Part shown: one piece after another, positions 1 through 12,524 of the stretch
How positions within the stretch are numbered: position 1 is the stretch's first letter
Layout: the number at the start of each line of letters is the position of its first letter
NCBI GenBank assembly: GCA_024138025.1
Contig: JAMXBD010000716.1
Coordinates: 496,001-560,000, forward strand
Source of the DNA: Combretum micranthum
Lineage: Eukaryota; Streptophyta; Magnoliopsida; Myrtales; Combretaceae
Direction of reading: 5' to 3'
DNA length: 64,000 bases
Made by a program: the position numbers and the translations under genes
Notes under the pieces: model-generated
Database searches by the model: none
The model's input: only the letters and a program-made list of their open reading frames with translations
Told to the model about the DNA's origin: nothing

Positions 1-390
1 TAGAGATAGGATAAGGTAAAATTTTCAAATTAATGTCGAACATAACGGTGGAATTCACAAAACAATTTGAAAATAATACAATTAGAGGGGTTTTAAATAG
101 GAATAGATTATACAGGGCAAAAAAGAAAAGGGGGAATATATTACAACTAATCAACCTAGGGCTATGAGTTAGTAACTCTAAGAGTGATATTAAGTCAATT
201 TAAGAATTCTCACGATTCACGAATTCAATAAAGAAATTGAATATCAATTTGAAGGGCACAACAATGATCCTAAAGGGATTGAATGGTCCACGTGTTATTT
301 TATTATCTTGCCGAATAGTTGAATTTACTCTTTTGTTGGTGGGTTATTTTCTCTGGTTTTTAATTGAAAAGTGGTTATTTGAATTGTTAG
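1..390. other. AT-rich intergenic DNA
   Basis: No coding frame, RNA gene or repeat that I can name. It is AT-rich and ends at the TSD of the MITE that follows. Confidence 0.6.
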
Positions 391-803
391 AATAAATAAG
401 AGTAAATTATACTATGAAGTTATAATATTTGGGGTAAGTTCATTTAATATCTTAATATTTGGAGCGGCGGTTTAAAAGAGGTCCCAATATTTAGAAAAAT
501 GTCTTTTGAGTTTTAATTAAATATTTCTCCTATTGATATATGTCAATGAAAACCTTAGAAGAAGGGTTTATTTGAGTTTTAATTAAATATTTCTCATGGT
601 GATACATGTAAATAGGGATCTCAATTGACTCATTTCTCCAAACGTTGGGATCTCTTTTTGAATCACTAAAAGACTTTGGGACTTTAATTGACCCACTTCT
701 TCAAATATTAAAACATCTTTTGAACTATTCGAAATATTGAGACCTTAAATGAACTTACCTTCAAACGATGAAACATTCCATTATAATTTACCCAAATAAA
801 TAA
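391..803. mobile_element. Mutator-like foldback MITE (copy 1) with 9-bp TSD
   Basis: The element proper is 400-794 (395 bp). It is flanked by the perfect 9-bp direct repeat AATAAATAA (391-399 and 795-803). Its ends are inverted: the left reads GAGTAAATTAT and the right, reverse-complemented, reads TGGGTAAATTAT. The inner arms also pair (TAAGTTCATTTAAT near 433 against ATGAACTTACC near 750). There is no coding capacity. A 9-bp TSD with long inverted arms fits non-autonomous Mutator-like elements. A diverged relative lies at 29,578-29,936. The TSD is AT-rich, so its exact frame is slightly uncertain. Confidence 0.7.
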
Positions 804-1880
804 TAGATAGGGTAGATTATAAGTACTCACTAAACTAGTCTTTGGATGATTCATTCGTGCTTACTCGATTGACAAGTCCTGATGGATGATCCTTTCAACT
901 TCGTGAGAGTTTCTACATACTCTTTACCGTATTTGTATGAAAAATCATTCATAAGTATAAGAAAAATGTTTTCTTGAATTTTAATTCAAGTATAAAGCTT
1001 ATTTTCCATCTCTGGAACATTCATATAATTCAAATCCAATCACCTGAAAATCATAAACCAACAACCCCCAAAATCACAAATAACATCAAAACTACAAATA
1101 ACTCTAATAATCACCACCCAACAATAAAAACTTCTTTTCTTTTCTATTTTTTTTTTTAAATTCAACCCATATTAAAATCTCCAATGTGAAAAACTAAAAA
1201 CATACTTAACACAAAATTTCTTCATAAATTTGAATCTAAATCATGGAAAGTATGGAACCTATCCTCTAATACTATATGATTTGAGATTTTGCATGCTCTT
1301 GTACCAAATTGACATAGATTATTAACATAGGCTTTCTAATAATATTGAAAGATAATAAAAAAAATGTTTTATTTTATTTTATTTTTGTTTACATTGGTTT
1401 CATAAATTAAATTCAAACAAGAATATGAACATCATTAATATTCAATGAAAACCACAAATATTGAAAACAAACTGCTTTGTGAATCAAATCACAATTCAAT
1501 AATGCCCATGAATTGGAAATCTCTCATGGATGTTGACAAAATTAAAATTCAATCAATAACCAATTCAAATAATTTACATAAGATTGATAAGAACAAAATA
1601 TGAATAAATAGATAATTTGCTCAACACTTACAAATTACGAATAATTTTATTTTTTTGCTGTTAAAATGATGTTTTGTTGTAAGACAATAAAATCAATTCA
1701 GAACATTACAAATCAAATCAACATCAACATCTAACAAATTGCTAAGGGATGCTAAAAGACAAGGAAAAGAAAAATCTAGAAAATAACCCATCTTTCCTTG
1801 ATAAGCTAACCAATGAGCACAGTAATAGGCTTCTTTCTTTATTTATTTAAAACTGAAAATTGAAAAAGAACTAGCTAACT
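804..1880. other. AT-rich intergenic DNA, probably including the LINE 3' flank
   Basis: No gene recognised. The short open frame at 974-1159 is low-complexity (Asn, Thr and Ile rich) and looks like chance. T-runs near 1150 and 1648 could be the complement of a LINE poly-A tail, but I could not fix the tail or a target duplication. Confidence 0.5.
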
Positions 1881-1884
1881 CAAG

Positions 1885-2195
1885 TATTCTCATCATCAAA
1901 GGCATGACTTTCCATAAACATGAATCTAGATGAGAAAAGGCTTTTGGCACCAAAGAGCAATCTGTCTCTATAATGATATTACTCTAACCTTTTCTTTTTG
2001 CTAAAGTAAACCTTCCAAGATTGCATTGACTTTAGCCCTCTCCGTACTATTTGCTTGACATGGTTTAGCAAAAGCTTCTAATAATTGTCCTTTGGAACTT
2101 CTCGCTATAATTCATACTCCTGCTTGTCTGTGGTCGCTGGAAAAAGCACCATCATAGTTGTACCTTCCGATGGAGGAGTCCAAGACGTCTATAGC
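1885..2195 (-). pseudogene. LINE RNase H-like (RVT_3) domain remnant
   Basis: Minus-strand reading gives NYDGAFSSDHRQAGV, a stop, IIARS, then GQLLEAFAKPCQANSTERAK and AILEGLL. This is the RVT_3 RNase H-like domain of plant L1 elements: the NYDGA block carries the first catalytic Asp and the ER/AK block the Glu region. An in-frame TGA follows AGV. It is the last recognisable LINE domain, so the element's 3' end should lie shortly below 1.9 kb. Confidence 0.75.
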
Positions 2196-2538
2196 TTGTA
2201 GGAATTATGTTGATTAACGAGTGCAAGGTTCTTCAATATCAACTCTCATTTCCTTACAAGAAGCTTTAATCCTTCTAATAGTAGCCATTGGATTTGGAGT
2301 AGATGATTGGAAACATCTCGTGTTACATTCCTTCCAAATGTGACAAAGAGTGACAACAATTTTGATAAGAATATCTTCACCATGATTGCCTTATGCCATA
2401 CAAAACTCAGTTGTAGTAAGCAGCCAATCATGGAAACTGTTCATTGAACATAAATTAACTTTATAATCCAAAAGATAAAACCATATGTGATGAGTCCAAT
2501 CATAATGGAAGAATATATGGTCAATTGATTCCTTCAAA

Positions 2539-2742
2539 TTACAAAACACACAGGGGGTCTTGCTTTACTTTTCTTTTGAAGAGATTGAGATTACTAGTTA
2601 AGGTATTAGAATAAGCTCTCGAAAGAAAATGTTTTAATTTTGGCATAACATTTAATCCCCACACCACTTTCCATACTTTCATGTCAGATGTCATTGATGT
2701 AGATAGGCGAGAAAAAAGATTAGTTGGAGACTTAAATACCAA
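2539..2742 (-). pseudogene. LINE zf-RVT (zinc-binding in reverse transcriptase) region
   Basis: The frame reads KVWKVVWGLNVMPKLKHFLSRA, matching the W+.LW...VP.K+KHFLWRA core of the zf-RVT domain found after the RT of plant LINEs. It lies between RT and RNase H, as expected. The zinc ligands beyond this core are not readable. Confidence 0.7.
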
Positions 2743-3199
2743 AAGTATATACCTAGTTTTAATTGTATATTGACCATTTCTAGTTTTTGGCTAAACAATC
2801 TAATAATCGAAATTGGGATTGTAGCATGGAATAGATTCAATAGCTTGCTGCTCTTCATTATATAAAAGGTACATAATGTTGTTCAAGTTCCATCTATTAC
2901 CTAATTCTTCTCTAATTTCATTATCTTTTAGATTAGTCATCGCCCCTTCAATTACTTTACTTTGAATTTTCTAACCTGGCAAAGATGGTAACCACGAATT
3001 CTTAAACACTCAGACCTTGCCTCCTCTTCCTACTTGCTAAACAAACTCCTTTTCAATCATTTTCCTTCCAACCGGGATACTTCTTCAGCACCATGATGCT
3101 TTACTTCCTAATTTTGCCTCCATAAACTCATATTTTGGGAAATAGATACTTTTAATGACTTGAACCCACAAATCATTAGGTCTTTGTAGAATGCACCAC

Positions 3200-4344
3200 G
3201 CCAATTTCCGCAGTAAAGCCTTATTAAACTCCACAAGGTCCCTAAAACCTAAACCACCCATCTATTTTGGTTTTGCTGTTTTAGACCAACTTTTCCAGTG
3301 GATTGTTCTCTTTTTGATGTCGCCTCCCCACCAAAATTTTGCAATCATCGATTTTACCTCTTTACATCATTTCAATGGAAAATGAAAAATGCTCAGCATA
3401 TGTAGGTATTGCAAAAGCCACTAATTTAATTAAAACTTCCTTTCCTCCTTGTGATAGAAATTTATTTTTCCATCCTTGTAGTTTTGAAGCTACTTTTTCC
3501 TTGACATAAGACAAAACATCACATTTAGACCATCCCCACTCAGTTAGAAGTCTAAGATACTTGTATGGTCTTCTATCAAGATGTATATTCAGGATATCAG
3601 CACAACTTTCTTTCTTTCTTTTTTTTTTTTTTTTCAAACAAATCATTGGTGATTTTACTAAAGTGTATTGATGATTTATTAAAATTAATTTGCGAGCCTG
3701 ATGCAGTACAGTATTTTCCTAGTATCCTCTTCAACTTATTCATATTATCGATAATAGCTTTAGCGAATAACAAAGAATTATTAGCAAAAAAGAGATGTGT
3801 GAGTTTGGGACCATTTCACCGAATTTTTAATCCTTTCAAGTTTCCCCGCTCTCTTTGCTTCTCAATCATCATCGACAAAGTATCAGCTACAAAGAGGAAC
3901 AAATATGGCGAAATGGGTGGATGCCCTTAGATGGCATGAAGGACCTTACTCTTTCCCCATTCACAATTAAATTGTAAGATACAGAAACCACACAATGCAT
4001 TACCCATCTAATCCAAGTATCACGGAACCCAAGCCCTAGCAGAAAATTTTCCAAAAGGCACCATTCTACCCTATTGCAAGCTTTTTCCATGTCTAATTTA
4101 TAGCACGATTCATTTTTTAGATGAGTTTTTGTCTTTTAGAAAGCGAAAAACCTCATGGGCCATGTTTACATTATCTTGAATGAATCCTCCAAGAATGAAA
4201 GCGCTTTGATTAGGGGCTATAATTGAATCCAACAAAGGCTTCAGTTTATTAGCTAGAATTTTAGAGATGATTTTTTAAGAAAAATTACATAAAATAATAG
4301 GCTGAAATTGGGTAATTTCTTCAAGGTATTGAGATTTAGGGATG
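3200..4344 (-). pseudogene. LINE reverse transcriptase domain, catalytically dead
   Basis: Minus-strand reading gives, in order: KIISKILANKLKPLL and APNQSAFILGGFIQDN (about 4,290-4,150); KLDMEKACNRVEW (about 4,115-4,060, first catalytic Asp kept); SYNLIVNGE; LTHLFFANNSLLFAKA (3,815-3,755); and ASGSQINFNKSS. In functional copies the FANN block is FADD. Here both catalytic Asp codons are Asn (AAT AAT at 3,777-3,782). The 3' part continues at 3,646-3,362 as LTEWGWSKCDVLSYVKEKV...LQGWKNKFLSQGGKEVLIKLVAFAIPTY, the usual thumb region. Several stops and frameshifts interrupt the frame. Confidence 0.85.
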
Positions 4345-4700
4345 TTCATGGTTCAGTTAACCAGTCTGTTTCCCTATCTTATGAACCTAATCGTAATGAT
4401 CGGTTTTTTAATATTCCGATCCTTAACCAGTCTATTATAAATAATTAACTACCTTAATGGTTAACCATTTTTTTGTTAATTTTTTTTTATTTTCGATTTT
4501 TGACTATTTAACATAATAGTTTCAATTGACAGTTTCAATAAACTTTATTTTTTAGCCTTTATCATAGAGTTCTTTTTAAAATTATTATATATATATATAT
4601 TATACAAGAGCTAAAAAAAGGAAAATCAAATTAAAGAAAAGAGGGAAAATAAGCCTTTGGATGTATTGTCAACAAAATCAAACCAAATCAATTACCGCAT
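4345..4700. mobile_element. Probable hAT-type MITE fragment replacing part of the LINE
   Basis: LINE-coding sequence is readable on the minus strand up to about 4,344 (an IPK-like motif ahead of the RT core) and resumes near 4,720. The DNA between is different. It begins AGGGATGTTCATGGTTCAG, which resembles the AGGG(A/G)TGTTCA ends of plant hAT MITEs, is rich in GGTTAACC-type palindromes, and contains an (AT)n run at 4,588-4,600. I could not find the opposite end or an 8-bp TSD, so it may be a fragment. Confidence 0.4.
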
Positions 4701-5424
4701 TAACTCCCACTAAACATAGGATAGAGCATAGTACTGTAATCTTTCCACCACTAATCAGATCATCTACCTCCCTTTACAATTTCCTTGCTTCTCGGATATC
4801 ATATTCATGAACCTCTTTACTCTACAAAAACTTAGTTGTTTCTCAAGTTGTTGATATATACTTTTAATCATTCCACCACTTGATTTCTTCCAGCAAATAA
4901 GATTCCTTCTACACAACTCTAGTTTCGTTTGTAGATTTAACAAATTATGTTGACTCTCTCTAATTTGCTAGCTACTCTCCATGACTTCATTACATCCCTT
5001 TTCCCGTTTCCATTTTGCCTCATAGCATAAAATTCAAGGTCCTTTTTTTATCTCTTTTATTCAACTCTATGAGTAGAGGACCATGGTTTGAGCCTTTGGC
5101 TATTGAATGGGAGATTTGTGTATACCGAAAGGCTTGAAGCCATATATGATTGATCAAACCCTGACTTAGCCTTTCCTTTACCAGTATATTTACTTCTCTG
5201 CAATTACTCTATGTAAACTTATGTCCATTGAATCCAATATCTATAAGGTGGTAGTCAAAGATCATTTCATGGAGAGCTATCAACAAACGAGCTGGTTAAG
5301 TGTTGCCACCACTTTTCTCATCATGGTAACTAATTTGATTTAAATCACCTACTATCATCGATGTGTCTATCACATATGTAGATATGTAGCTATGCCTCTC
5401 AATTTGCTCCCAAAATTTAGTTGA

Positions 5425-5760
5425 CTATAATAGTTTGGGTTGCCACAACTCCATGTTATACGCATTTTCTCTCTTGATTTTGTGATGATAGAGGTATCTA
5501 TCAAATTGTTTAGAATACTGCACTACATTAGCTTGATAGTTGTTTTTCCACCACAAACATAAACCTCCTCCAATGGCTCTAGGTTCAACATAAAAACCCT
5601 CATTAAATGCATCTTTTCTATAACCTATCAACTTATCAGATTTTTGCCTTGTTTCCATTAAGAAAACAAGATTTTGCTTTGAGAAAAGATGATCCATTGA
5701 AGCTCTCTAACTATCAACATTTGGCCTAAAGTTGATAGTTCCAAGATATGACCATCATGG
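5425..5760 (-). pseudogene. LINE endonuclease (EEP) domain, N-terminal part
   Basis: The frame from 5697 down carries VFLMETRQ, followed by a glycine-rich GGGLCLWW block. Both are typical of the apurinic-like endonuclease of plant L1 elements, which nicks target DNA to prime reverse transcription. Just upstream (about 5,760-5,700) another minus frame reads ILELSTLGQML-IVREL, matching the usual LSWNCRGLGN...VREL start, so a frameshift separates the two. The rest of the domain down to about 5.0 kb is too decayed to follow residue by residue. Confidence 0.75.
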
Positions 5761-5930
5761 AGATTGTGTAGCTAATTACTTCTAGCCACCACAGCCTTCA
5801 ATAAAGATTTGTTCAATTTCTTCTATATTAACCTCGACCAGTTGATTCTCAAAGTTCAATTTCCTCGTTACAAGTTGCTTCCTTTGAACATTTGCGCTTT
5901 TTCTTCTTCTTCTCATAGCTATATTCCTCC

Positions 5931-6660
5931 TTTTAAGGGTTTGTTTTTCTTCTAGAGTAGTCTCTCTCCCTTTCCTTTAAAGATTTTATGTTTCCTCTAT
6001 GGAGTCATCCTCTCTTCCTCTCTTGATAGTGAGCTAGTTGGGTTGCTTGGTTAAAGGTGATGGGAAATGGGGGGAAGGGGTTTAGATGGAGACTTTCAAA
6101 ACATTTTCAATAGATTTTATTGGGGACATTGGAAGGGTAGTAATAGGTTGATTGGTTTTCTCTAGACTATTTGATTCTTCCATATAGTATTGTGGTACCA
6201 AACAAAAGGGTTTTTTTTTTTTTTTTTTTCAATTTGGGAAGGAAGTATGTTGGGTGAGAAATTTTTTAGGGGGTTAGATGTTTTGGGTGAAAAGAAATTG
6301 CTTGGGATGTGTTTAGGGGTTAATTTCATTGATGATATATGAACTCTCTCAATATAACAGTTTTATATCTAAAAAAAATTTTGGCCTATAAAAATACCTA
6401 AACTTTTTAAATTTTGCACCAATGGTGAAATAGCCATGAATTTCTCAATTTATATTTTATAAATGTGTTATTGAAATTATATGTATGATTTTGAAGTATG
6501 ATAAATGTGATTCATGTTGATGCATGAAATATGAGTTGTGTTGTTGTGTTAAAAATAATTAAATACCTTAGAATGGTTAAATATTGGATTCATAAATTTT
6601 TAAGTGCATTAGAATGTATGAAATATGATTAGAACAAGTTAAATTGTGCATGTATTTATG
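5931..6660. other. Intergenic DNA, no gene seen
   Basis: AT-rich with a G-rich patch (6,060-6,300) and a T-run at 6,211-6,229. The stretch around 6,360-6,440 resembles one end of a plant MITE, but I found no opposite arm. Confidence 0.45.
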
Positions 6661-8845
6661 CCTACACTTAGTAGAAATTTTTATTCACAAAATATAACTT
6701 AAGACCCACCTTTAATTAGCCAAAAACAAGCCCATTTATTAAATAATTACAAGCCCATTACAAGCCTTAATTAATGCAGCCATGAAATTCAATAAATGGA
6801 TAATTATCAACTCCAAAAGTGCAATTTTCATGCACCATTTTCAGACCAACAAAACATACTCTAAAAAGCTTAAAAACCCCATTTTTACACTCCTAAAAGC
6901 TCTCCCATGGCTATATGTAGTTATTCCCTTCATCTTCTACAAATTAAACCATCAGAAGCTTGCAACAAGGCTCCTAAACCAAGGCACAAAGTTCTTATCG
7001 TAAGTGTGTTTCTCTTGCTTTATGTATACTTGAAGTTATACTTTTATTAGAATAGGGTTTATATACCAAATGGTGATAGGATGATTTGATGGTAGTTTGA
7101 GTAGTGTTATGTTGCTATAGGAGTTTGTAGTATGTGTTGTATATAAATTTGGAAGTGTTGGGATGGTTGTATTAGGATGACAAAGTGTTGGGTAGTGTAA
7201 TGAGCATGTGGAGTTGAGATGTAAATTGTGTTTGATGTTGTAGTTGAGTGATTGATGGATTGAAGAGGAGTTAGTGTTTGTTGAATAGTGTTTAGAACAT
7301 ATAACAAGCTTTGGGAAGCTTAGAAAGAGTTTGGAGAATTTTTCAATGTGCAATTTTTACAAAGAAAATAAGGGAATTCGTGAAAATAATGTAACTTCGT
7401 TCCAGAAGTCTATGCCGACAAGTAGGCCACCAACATAGGAGCCCACACTACTAGTGTACAGGGCAATGCTGCCAGTGTTGGGGGTATCTACGGACATGGA
7501 CCATCCCCGTGAAACTCTTGGAAATTTTGAAAAATTAGAGTTGCAGCCTACGTCGGCTCAATGCTGACAGTGTAAACCGCAACGCTACCAGCGTTTGGTT
7601 GAATTCTGCCAACGATGGCGAGCATGAAGTTTTTAGTGCATCCTACAATGGACTAACGCCGCCGGTGTTGAAGGTTGGCGTGTCTCCTGCAGTTCCATTT
7701 TCAAAAACTTCCTCAAATATTTTTCAAAGCTTGATATATCACTAATTGAGTATTTGTTGAGTATTGTATGATATTATATGTTGTCTAAATGCTATGTTAT
7801 GATCTTGTGATAATTTATTTGAATTTCTTTGATTGTTTATGTTTGAAATTAGTTAAGTTGTGCTTGAACTAAATGAGAATAGCAATAATTTCTTTGTACA
7901 GTGATAGATCCTCGCTCGGCTACCCCCATTTGTTCTCGAGCTATTTTAGGTACACAGTAACTTGCTTGACTCCTTGTTAGGATAGGCATCCTTTAAAATT
8001 ACTTTAAATTAAGAAAAATTAATAATTTCTTGAATGAGTGTTTTTTATACTGTTAAATCTGGTTCGGAGAGCGGTGCCCTGCTCAGATTAGGGGCATGGT
8101 AGTTTTAGGTGCTTAAACCACCCTTGTCATATTGAAATGACTTTCATAAGTGGTTCATCAAGTAATTGATAGGGTATTTGGTATCGGTATAACATTTACT
8201 TATTCTTAAAAAAATATAATATGATTTAATTCAATGTTTGTGGGAACATTTGAATTAGATGATATTATGGATTGAGTTAAGTAAAGTCAAGAAACGACTA
8301 GAAACCTTAAATGAGATTACTTATTCGTTTTTGGATAAGCTTATCTAGGGGATATAAGTATCCGAGCTACTTATATCAACCCCCCAAAGCATCGTGATCG
8401 TTACTCAGGTTCCCCTAGAAATCCCTATTGTCCAGGGTTTGAATACTCCAGTGTTGTTTAACTAACTAAAGTTTAATTATTAATCAATTGGATATTGCAT
8501 TTGCATTTACTTTAATCATGTGTATATCACTTTGCATTTGTATTTGTTACTTGTATACTGGGCTTTTGGTTCATATTTTAATAATTTTAAGTGATGATCA
8601 AGATGAGTTTTATGTGAATTTGGGATATGGTATTGACTTTGATGATTCCCTAGATGACCTGGAGGACTAGATTTGACCATGGACCTTGATGGTGTCTTTT
8701 GATGTTTGTATTTGATGTTATAGATTGAATTATCTTTTGTGGCTTTTGTATAAGGCTTGTAAGAAGCCTTTGTTTGTAATATCTAAGCTTACCTATATGT
8801 ATATCTTGAACTTGTTTCTCTTGTGATATATGATGATGGTGATGT
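6660..8845 (+). repeat. Retrotransposon LTR-like DNA (family B, copy 1)
   Basis: No protein domain. The layout resembles the long LTRs elsewhere in the window: an A/C-rich leader (6,700-7,000), a GT-rich stretch (7,040-7,330), a CpG-containing GCC/GGC-rich module (7,390-7,690), then a region around 8,080-8,460 with short blocks similar to 15,060-15,460. LTR-A copy 1 is inserted at its right end. Ends were not found. The short frame at 8,488-8,670 ends in an acidic run, but nothing supports it as a gene. Confidence 0.4.
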
Positions 8846-11800
8846 TATAAGCCCTCATTCTCTTAGCAATCTAAATTCAATTTCGAAGATTGGAACCGGA
8901 AACCAAAACCTTAAAAGAATACCCCTGGACTAGTTGGGCTTTGAAACCCTATGTCCGACAATCCCGAGAACGAAACCTCGGAACAATAGAAATGAGTTAA
9001 CTCCAGAATATAGCCCTAAATAATTTATCAAAACATAAAAGGTCAGAATTCGGAGCAATTCATTCGTTTCGGACCTGATCGGGATCTGTTCTCAAAAACC
9101 GGTCCTCAGGACTCGAAAATAGAAAAATAATATATAGGACTTGTTAGAACCGAAATTTAATAAGGAATTCAAAAATATATTTATAATAATTTTTCGGCTT
9201 ATAAAAATTACAGTTATGGCCTTTAATTGTATTTTCATTATTATCAGTAACTTAGTTATCTAATCAACTTTTTGATTTCTTTTATACTATTCACTAAGTA
9301 CAACTACCCATACCCTATTCTTACATCCTTACAACCTATTCTTACAATTTTACATCATTTCCTTACAAATTTACCTTTTCAATATATTTTATTACTTAAA
9401 GTTACATATTAAAATTGATTTTTATTACAAAAAACAAATTCAAATCTCTCTCTCTCCTTCTTGCATGGAACCAGTGCCCCCCTTCCTTACTTCCTCTCTG
9501 ATTTGTTTGTTTTTTTTTTTCAATTAATTATTCATACAAAACCCAAAATTCTTTTCCTATATAATATCTCTTTCACCTTTCACTTTTTCACTTTCTCTCA
9601 TTTTCTCACAAATCAAAATTTTGGAAAGTCTCTTGCTCTCCCTTTCTCCCTCCTTTGCCATGAGCTTCCTTACTCGCACACACACACACACAAAATTTTT
9701 TTTCCTTCAAGTTTTCTTCTCCAAACACTAAATAGGTAATAGATCTTGACCTACCACAATAAAAATATGTAATGGAAAGATCATACATGTGTGGTTCCAC
9801 CAAAAATCCTCATGAGCATTGTGCTAGGGATGTGGAAACACTAAAGCATGATATTCCTGCCATCACAATGTGTAGATCTTGTTATTAAAGTTGATTTACT
9901 AGTATTTTGCTATATTATTATTATATATTGCTCTCATGGATATTTTGTACATATATTCTTATTATTACTTTCATCTATATATTGTTTATGTCACATTTGC
10001 ATCCATGACATGAGTAGTATAATAGATCTACTTGTTAGAGTATCTAAATGCCATAGTTATTTGTCTTACAAGCATGAAAGATTTGCAATATGATAAGTGT
10101 TAATGAAGGTGTTGTCAAAACTCAAGATCTATTTTGTTTCTATCAAAAAGTGATTTTTGAAAATTCGGATCTTGAGAAAAACCATGTAGAAAACCTATTT
10201 TTCAACTCCAAAATAAAGATATTACATGTAAAATGAAGGACTTAGGTGATAGGTATCAAAAAGAGTGATTTTTATAAAATGGGCTTAGTTTTACTAAGAG
10301 AAATTTTCAAAACAAAAAATGATTACAAAAGTTAAGTTAGATCTATGTTTCAACACCAACGAAAAACTTAAAATTCGTAACTATGGTGAAATGCCAATAA
10401 AACACCTATTTTCCAATCTTAAAATAAGAGTTTTATTAAAGAAATGGAAGTCTTAGGGGGTAGGTTTGATTAATACTTAATTTTAGAAGATTAAATGAGT
10501 TTTTCATAAGAAACAATCTCAAAAACAATTTCCCAACATTCGGATCTAAAAATGATCCCCATTTAAACACCTATTTCCAAATATCAAAATGAGGATTTTA
10601 ATAGAAAAATAGAAGCCTCAGGAAATAGATGTAATAAAGACTTGATTTTTATAAAAGTAAATATGTTTTATCAAAGTATAAACCTAAAACAAATGAAAGG
10701 TTTCCAAACTAGGATCAAACAATATTTTCATTTCCTAAAATTGTGTAAAATTCGTCACTAGGCAAAACCCATATTTAAACATCTACTTTCCAACTTTTAA
10801 ATGAAGAATTTTATTAAGATAATGAATGTATTAGGTATATAGATCATCAAGGCCTTACCCTAGTAAAATTATAGATGATTTTTCAAGAGATAAAGCTAGT
10901 TTTGTCAAACAAGTGTTCTTGACATTGTTGCAAAGAAGAAGTTTTCCAAAAATTCGTTTTAAACAAAAATCATTAAGGAAATAAATATAGATAGCTCATA
11001 TCATGTCATTCATAGTAATAACCTGTAGATAATGCATGCACATATAATATACTTGGCAGAAATGATGCAAATCTCATAAAACAAATTCGGAAATGTAAGT
11101 TTTAGCTACTAATCAGATATGATCCTAGCATTCCAAGACCTAAACATTTTCAAAACTTAAGAATAACATCATAAATAGATAGATCTTTTGAAGTAGATAG
11201 AAATCGATAACTTATTTGCGAAATTCCGAGTTAAAATGACCAAGTTATGACCGTTTTAAGTTGGAATTTCCATCTACCACGAAAATTACGAACTTAAGAG
11301 TTTTTATTTAATAAGTTGGAATTAGTTATGGTATGAAATACTCATTTGGCTATTTCTTTCATTTATGTAATTTTGAATTGGGGGAAAATTTCTTGTTTCT
11401 GGATCACTACCATTAGAGACCTGTGTCCATGGCCAAGTGAGTTCACTATTCTTAAATTATTTGCTTATGATTGTGCTTGTAATGATAGTGGCATTAGAGC
11501 TAGGATAAAATAAAAATTGAAATGTGCATGTGAATTATGTTTGATTGAATTGATGATAAGAATATCTAAATAGGAATTGTTATAAATATTTGTATGATTT
11601 AATATAGAATTGAAGTATCTGCAATATCTATGATCGCCTATAACTCGTTTAACTAATATGCCATTATCTTATAATTAAATTGACCATGCATACCATATGT
11701 TGAGTCACATTACATTTGATATTATACCTTTGTGGGAAGAAGGCAAAATAGCTAGGCAACGAGTGGGCCGAAAAGCTCGAATGTTGGCATGAATGGCCTG

Positions 11801-12524
11801 AATTAAAATGGAAGTGGTGTAGGCACTTGAATCAACTACAAAACTAGTGAGTGGGTGGGCACCTGAATCAACCACTATATAAATGAGAAAAATTAAAATC
11901 TATGGTCATATAGGCCTGAAACACCTAATCCCAAATGGAGGGCATAAATCCATTCAACATAGGACTTCTGGAAAGTCTTATGTATTGTATGCTCATATAT
12001 TTGAGCATTTCATATGATTGTCTAAAATAACTTGCTTGCCCTATTGTTTGATGAAGTATTTAATTTTGGAAGTGAAACTCACTAAGCTAGCGTAGCTTAT
12101 ACCCCCATAGCTTCTTTTTGATGCAATTCCCATACATATGGTTATGTCCCCAGACCTAGCTAAATCAGGTAATGCGAAGTTAAGAGTTTCCCTTAGAAGT
12201 TTATGATCAGCTTTTTATAGTCTTTCATAGTAAACCTTTAACACTCGGGATGTTATTAGAAGCTAATATCTGGGCTTTTGTTTAGCAGGGGAATGCTCCT
12301 TAGTATTTTGTAACTAATCCTGAGATATCTGTGGTTTATGTTTTTATGCTTATTCTATCAAGTTGAATTGTCTATCTCCAACTGCATATGTATTCTATTG
12401 TCGTAAGGGAACGCTTTGCATTCTAATGCAAGATTTTTGAATGACTGTGGTAGTGATTCTTAAGTTTCGTTTAGCATGCGGCGGACTGTTATGTTTAGGG
12501 TACCATTTGGGGCGTGACAGATGT
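8841..12524 (+). mobile_element. Solo LTR, family LTR-A copy 1 (TSD GATGT)
   Basis: The LTR proper is 8,846-12,519 (3,674 bp). It begins TATAAGCCC (from an ancestral TG start) and ends GGGGCGTGACA. The perfect 5-bp duplication GATGT lies on both sides (8,841-8,845, 12,520-12,524). There is no internal region or second LTR, so this is a solo LTR left by unequal recombination. A TATA-like box (CTATATAATA) is near 9,558. The 3' end (GCGGACTGTTATGTTTAGGG then GTACC) recurs in the other LTR-A copies. Open frames inside it are C/T-rich or short and not credible genes. Confidence 0.85.
10190..10850 (+). repeat. Diverged internal tandem repeat inside LTR-A copy 1
   Basis: The block CACCTATTTTCCAA-like sequence plus AAAATRAGRATTTTATTA recurs starting near 10,193, 10,410, 10,567 and 10,779, spacing about 160-215 bp. 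Each block is followed by a GAAGYCTYAGG-type segment. The copies are diverged, so the array is old. Related blocks in opposite orientation occur in the minus-strand LTR-A copy at about 44.5-44.8 kb. Confidence 0.5.

Larger units (their letters stand above)
1885..5930 (-). mobile_element. Degenerate L1-type LINE (non-LTR retrotransposon)
   Basis: Reading the minus strand from about 5.8 kb down to 1.9 kb gives the standard order of a plant L1 second ORF: endonuclease, linker, reverse transcriptase, zf-RVT, and RNase H-like RVT_3. Every domain is broken by stops and frameshifts. The stretch between linker and RT is missing and replaced by about 350 bp of unrelated, hAT-like DNA at about 4,345-4,700. 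I did not find a first ORF or clear ends, so the limits are approximate. This is a dead copy. Host function is neither seen nor expected. Confidence 0.85.

Noticed and set aside
7036..7353. Overlapping minus-strand open frames rich in Ser, Thr, Asn and His
   Set aside because: They are the complement of a GT-rich stretch without stops in two frames; no motif.
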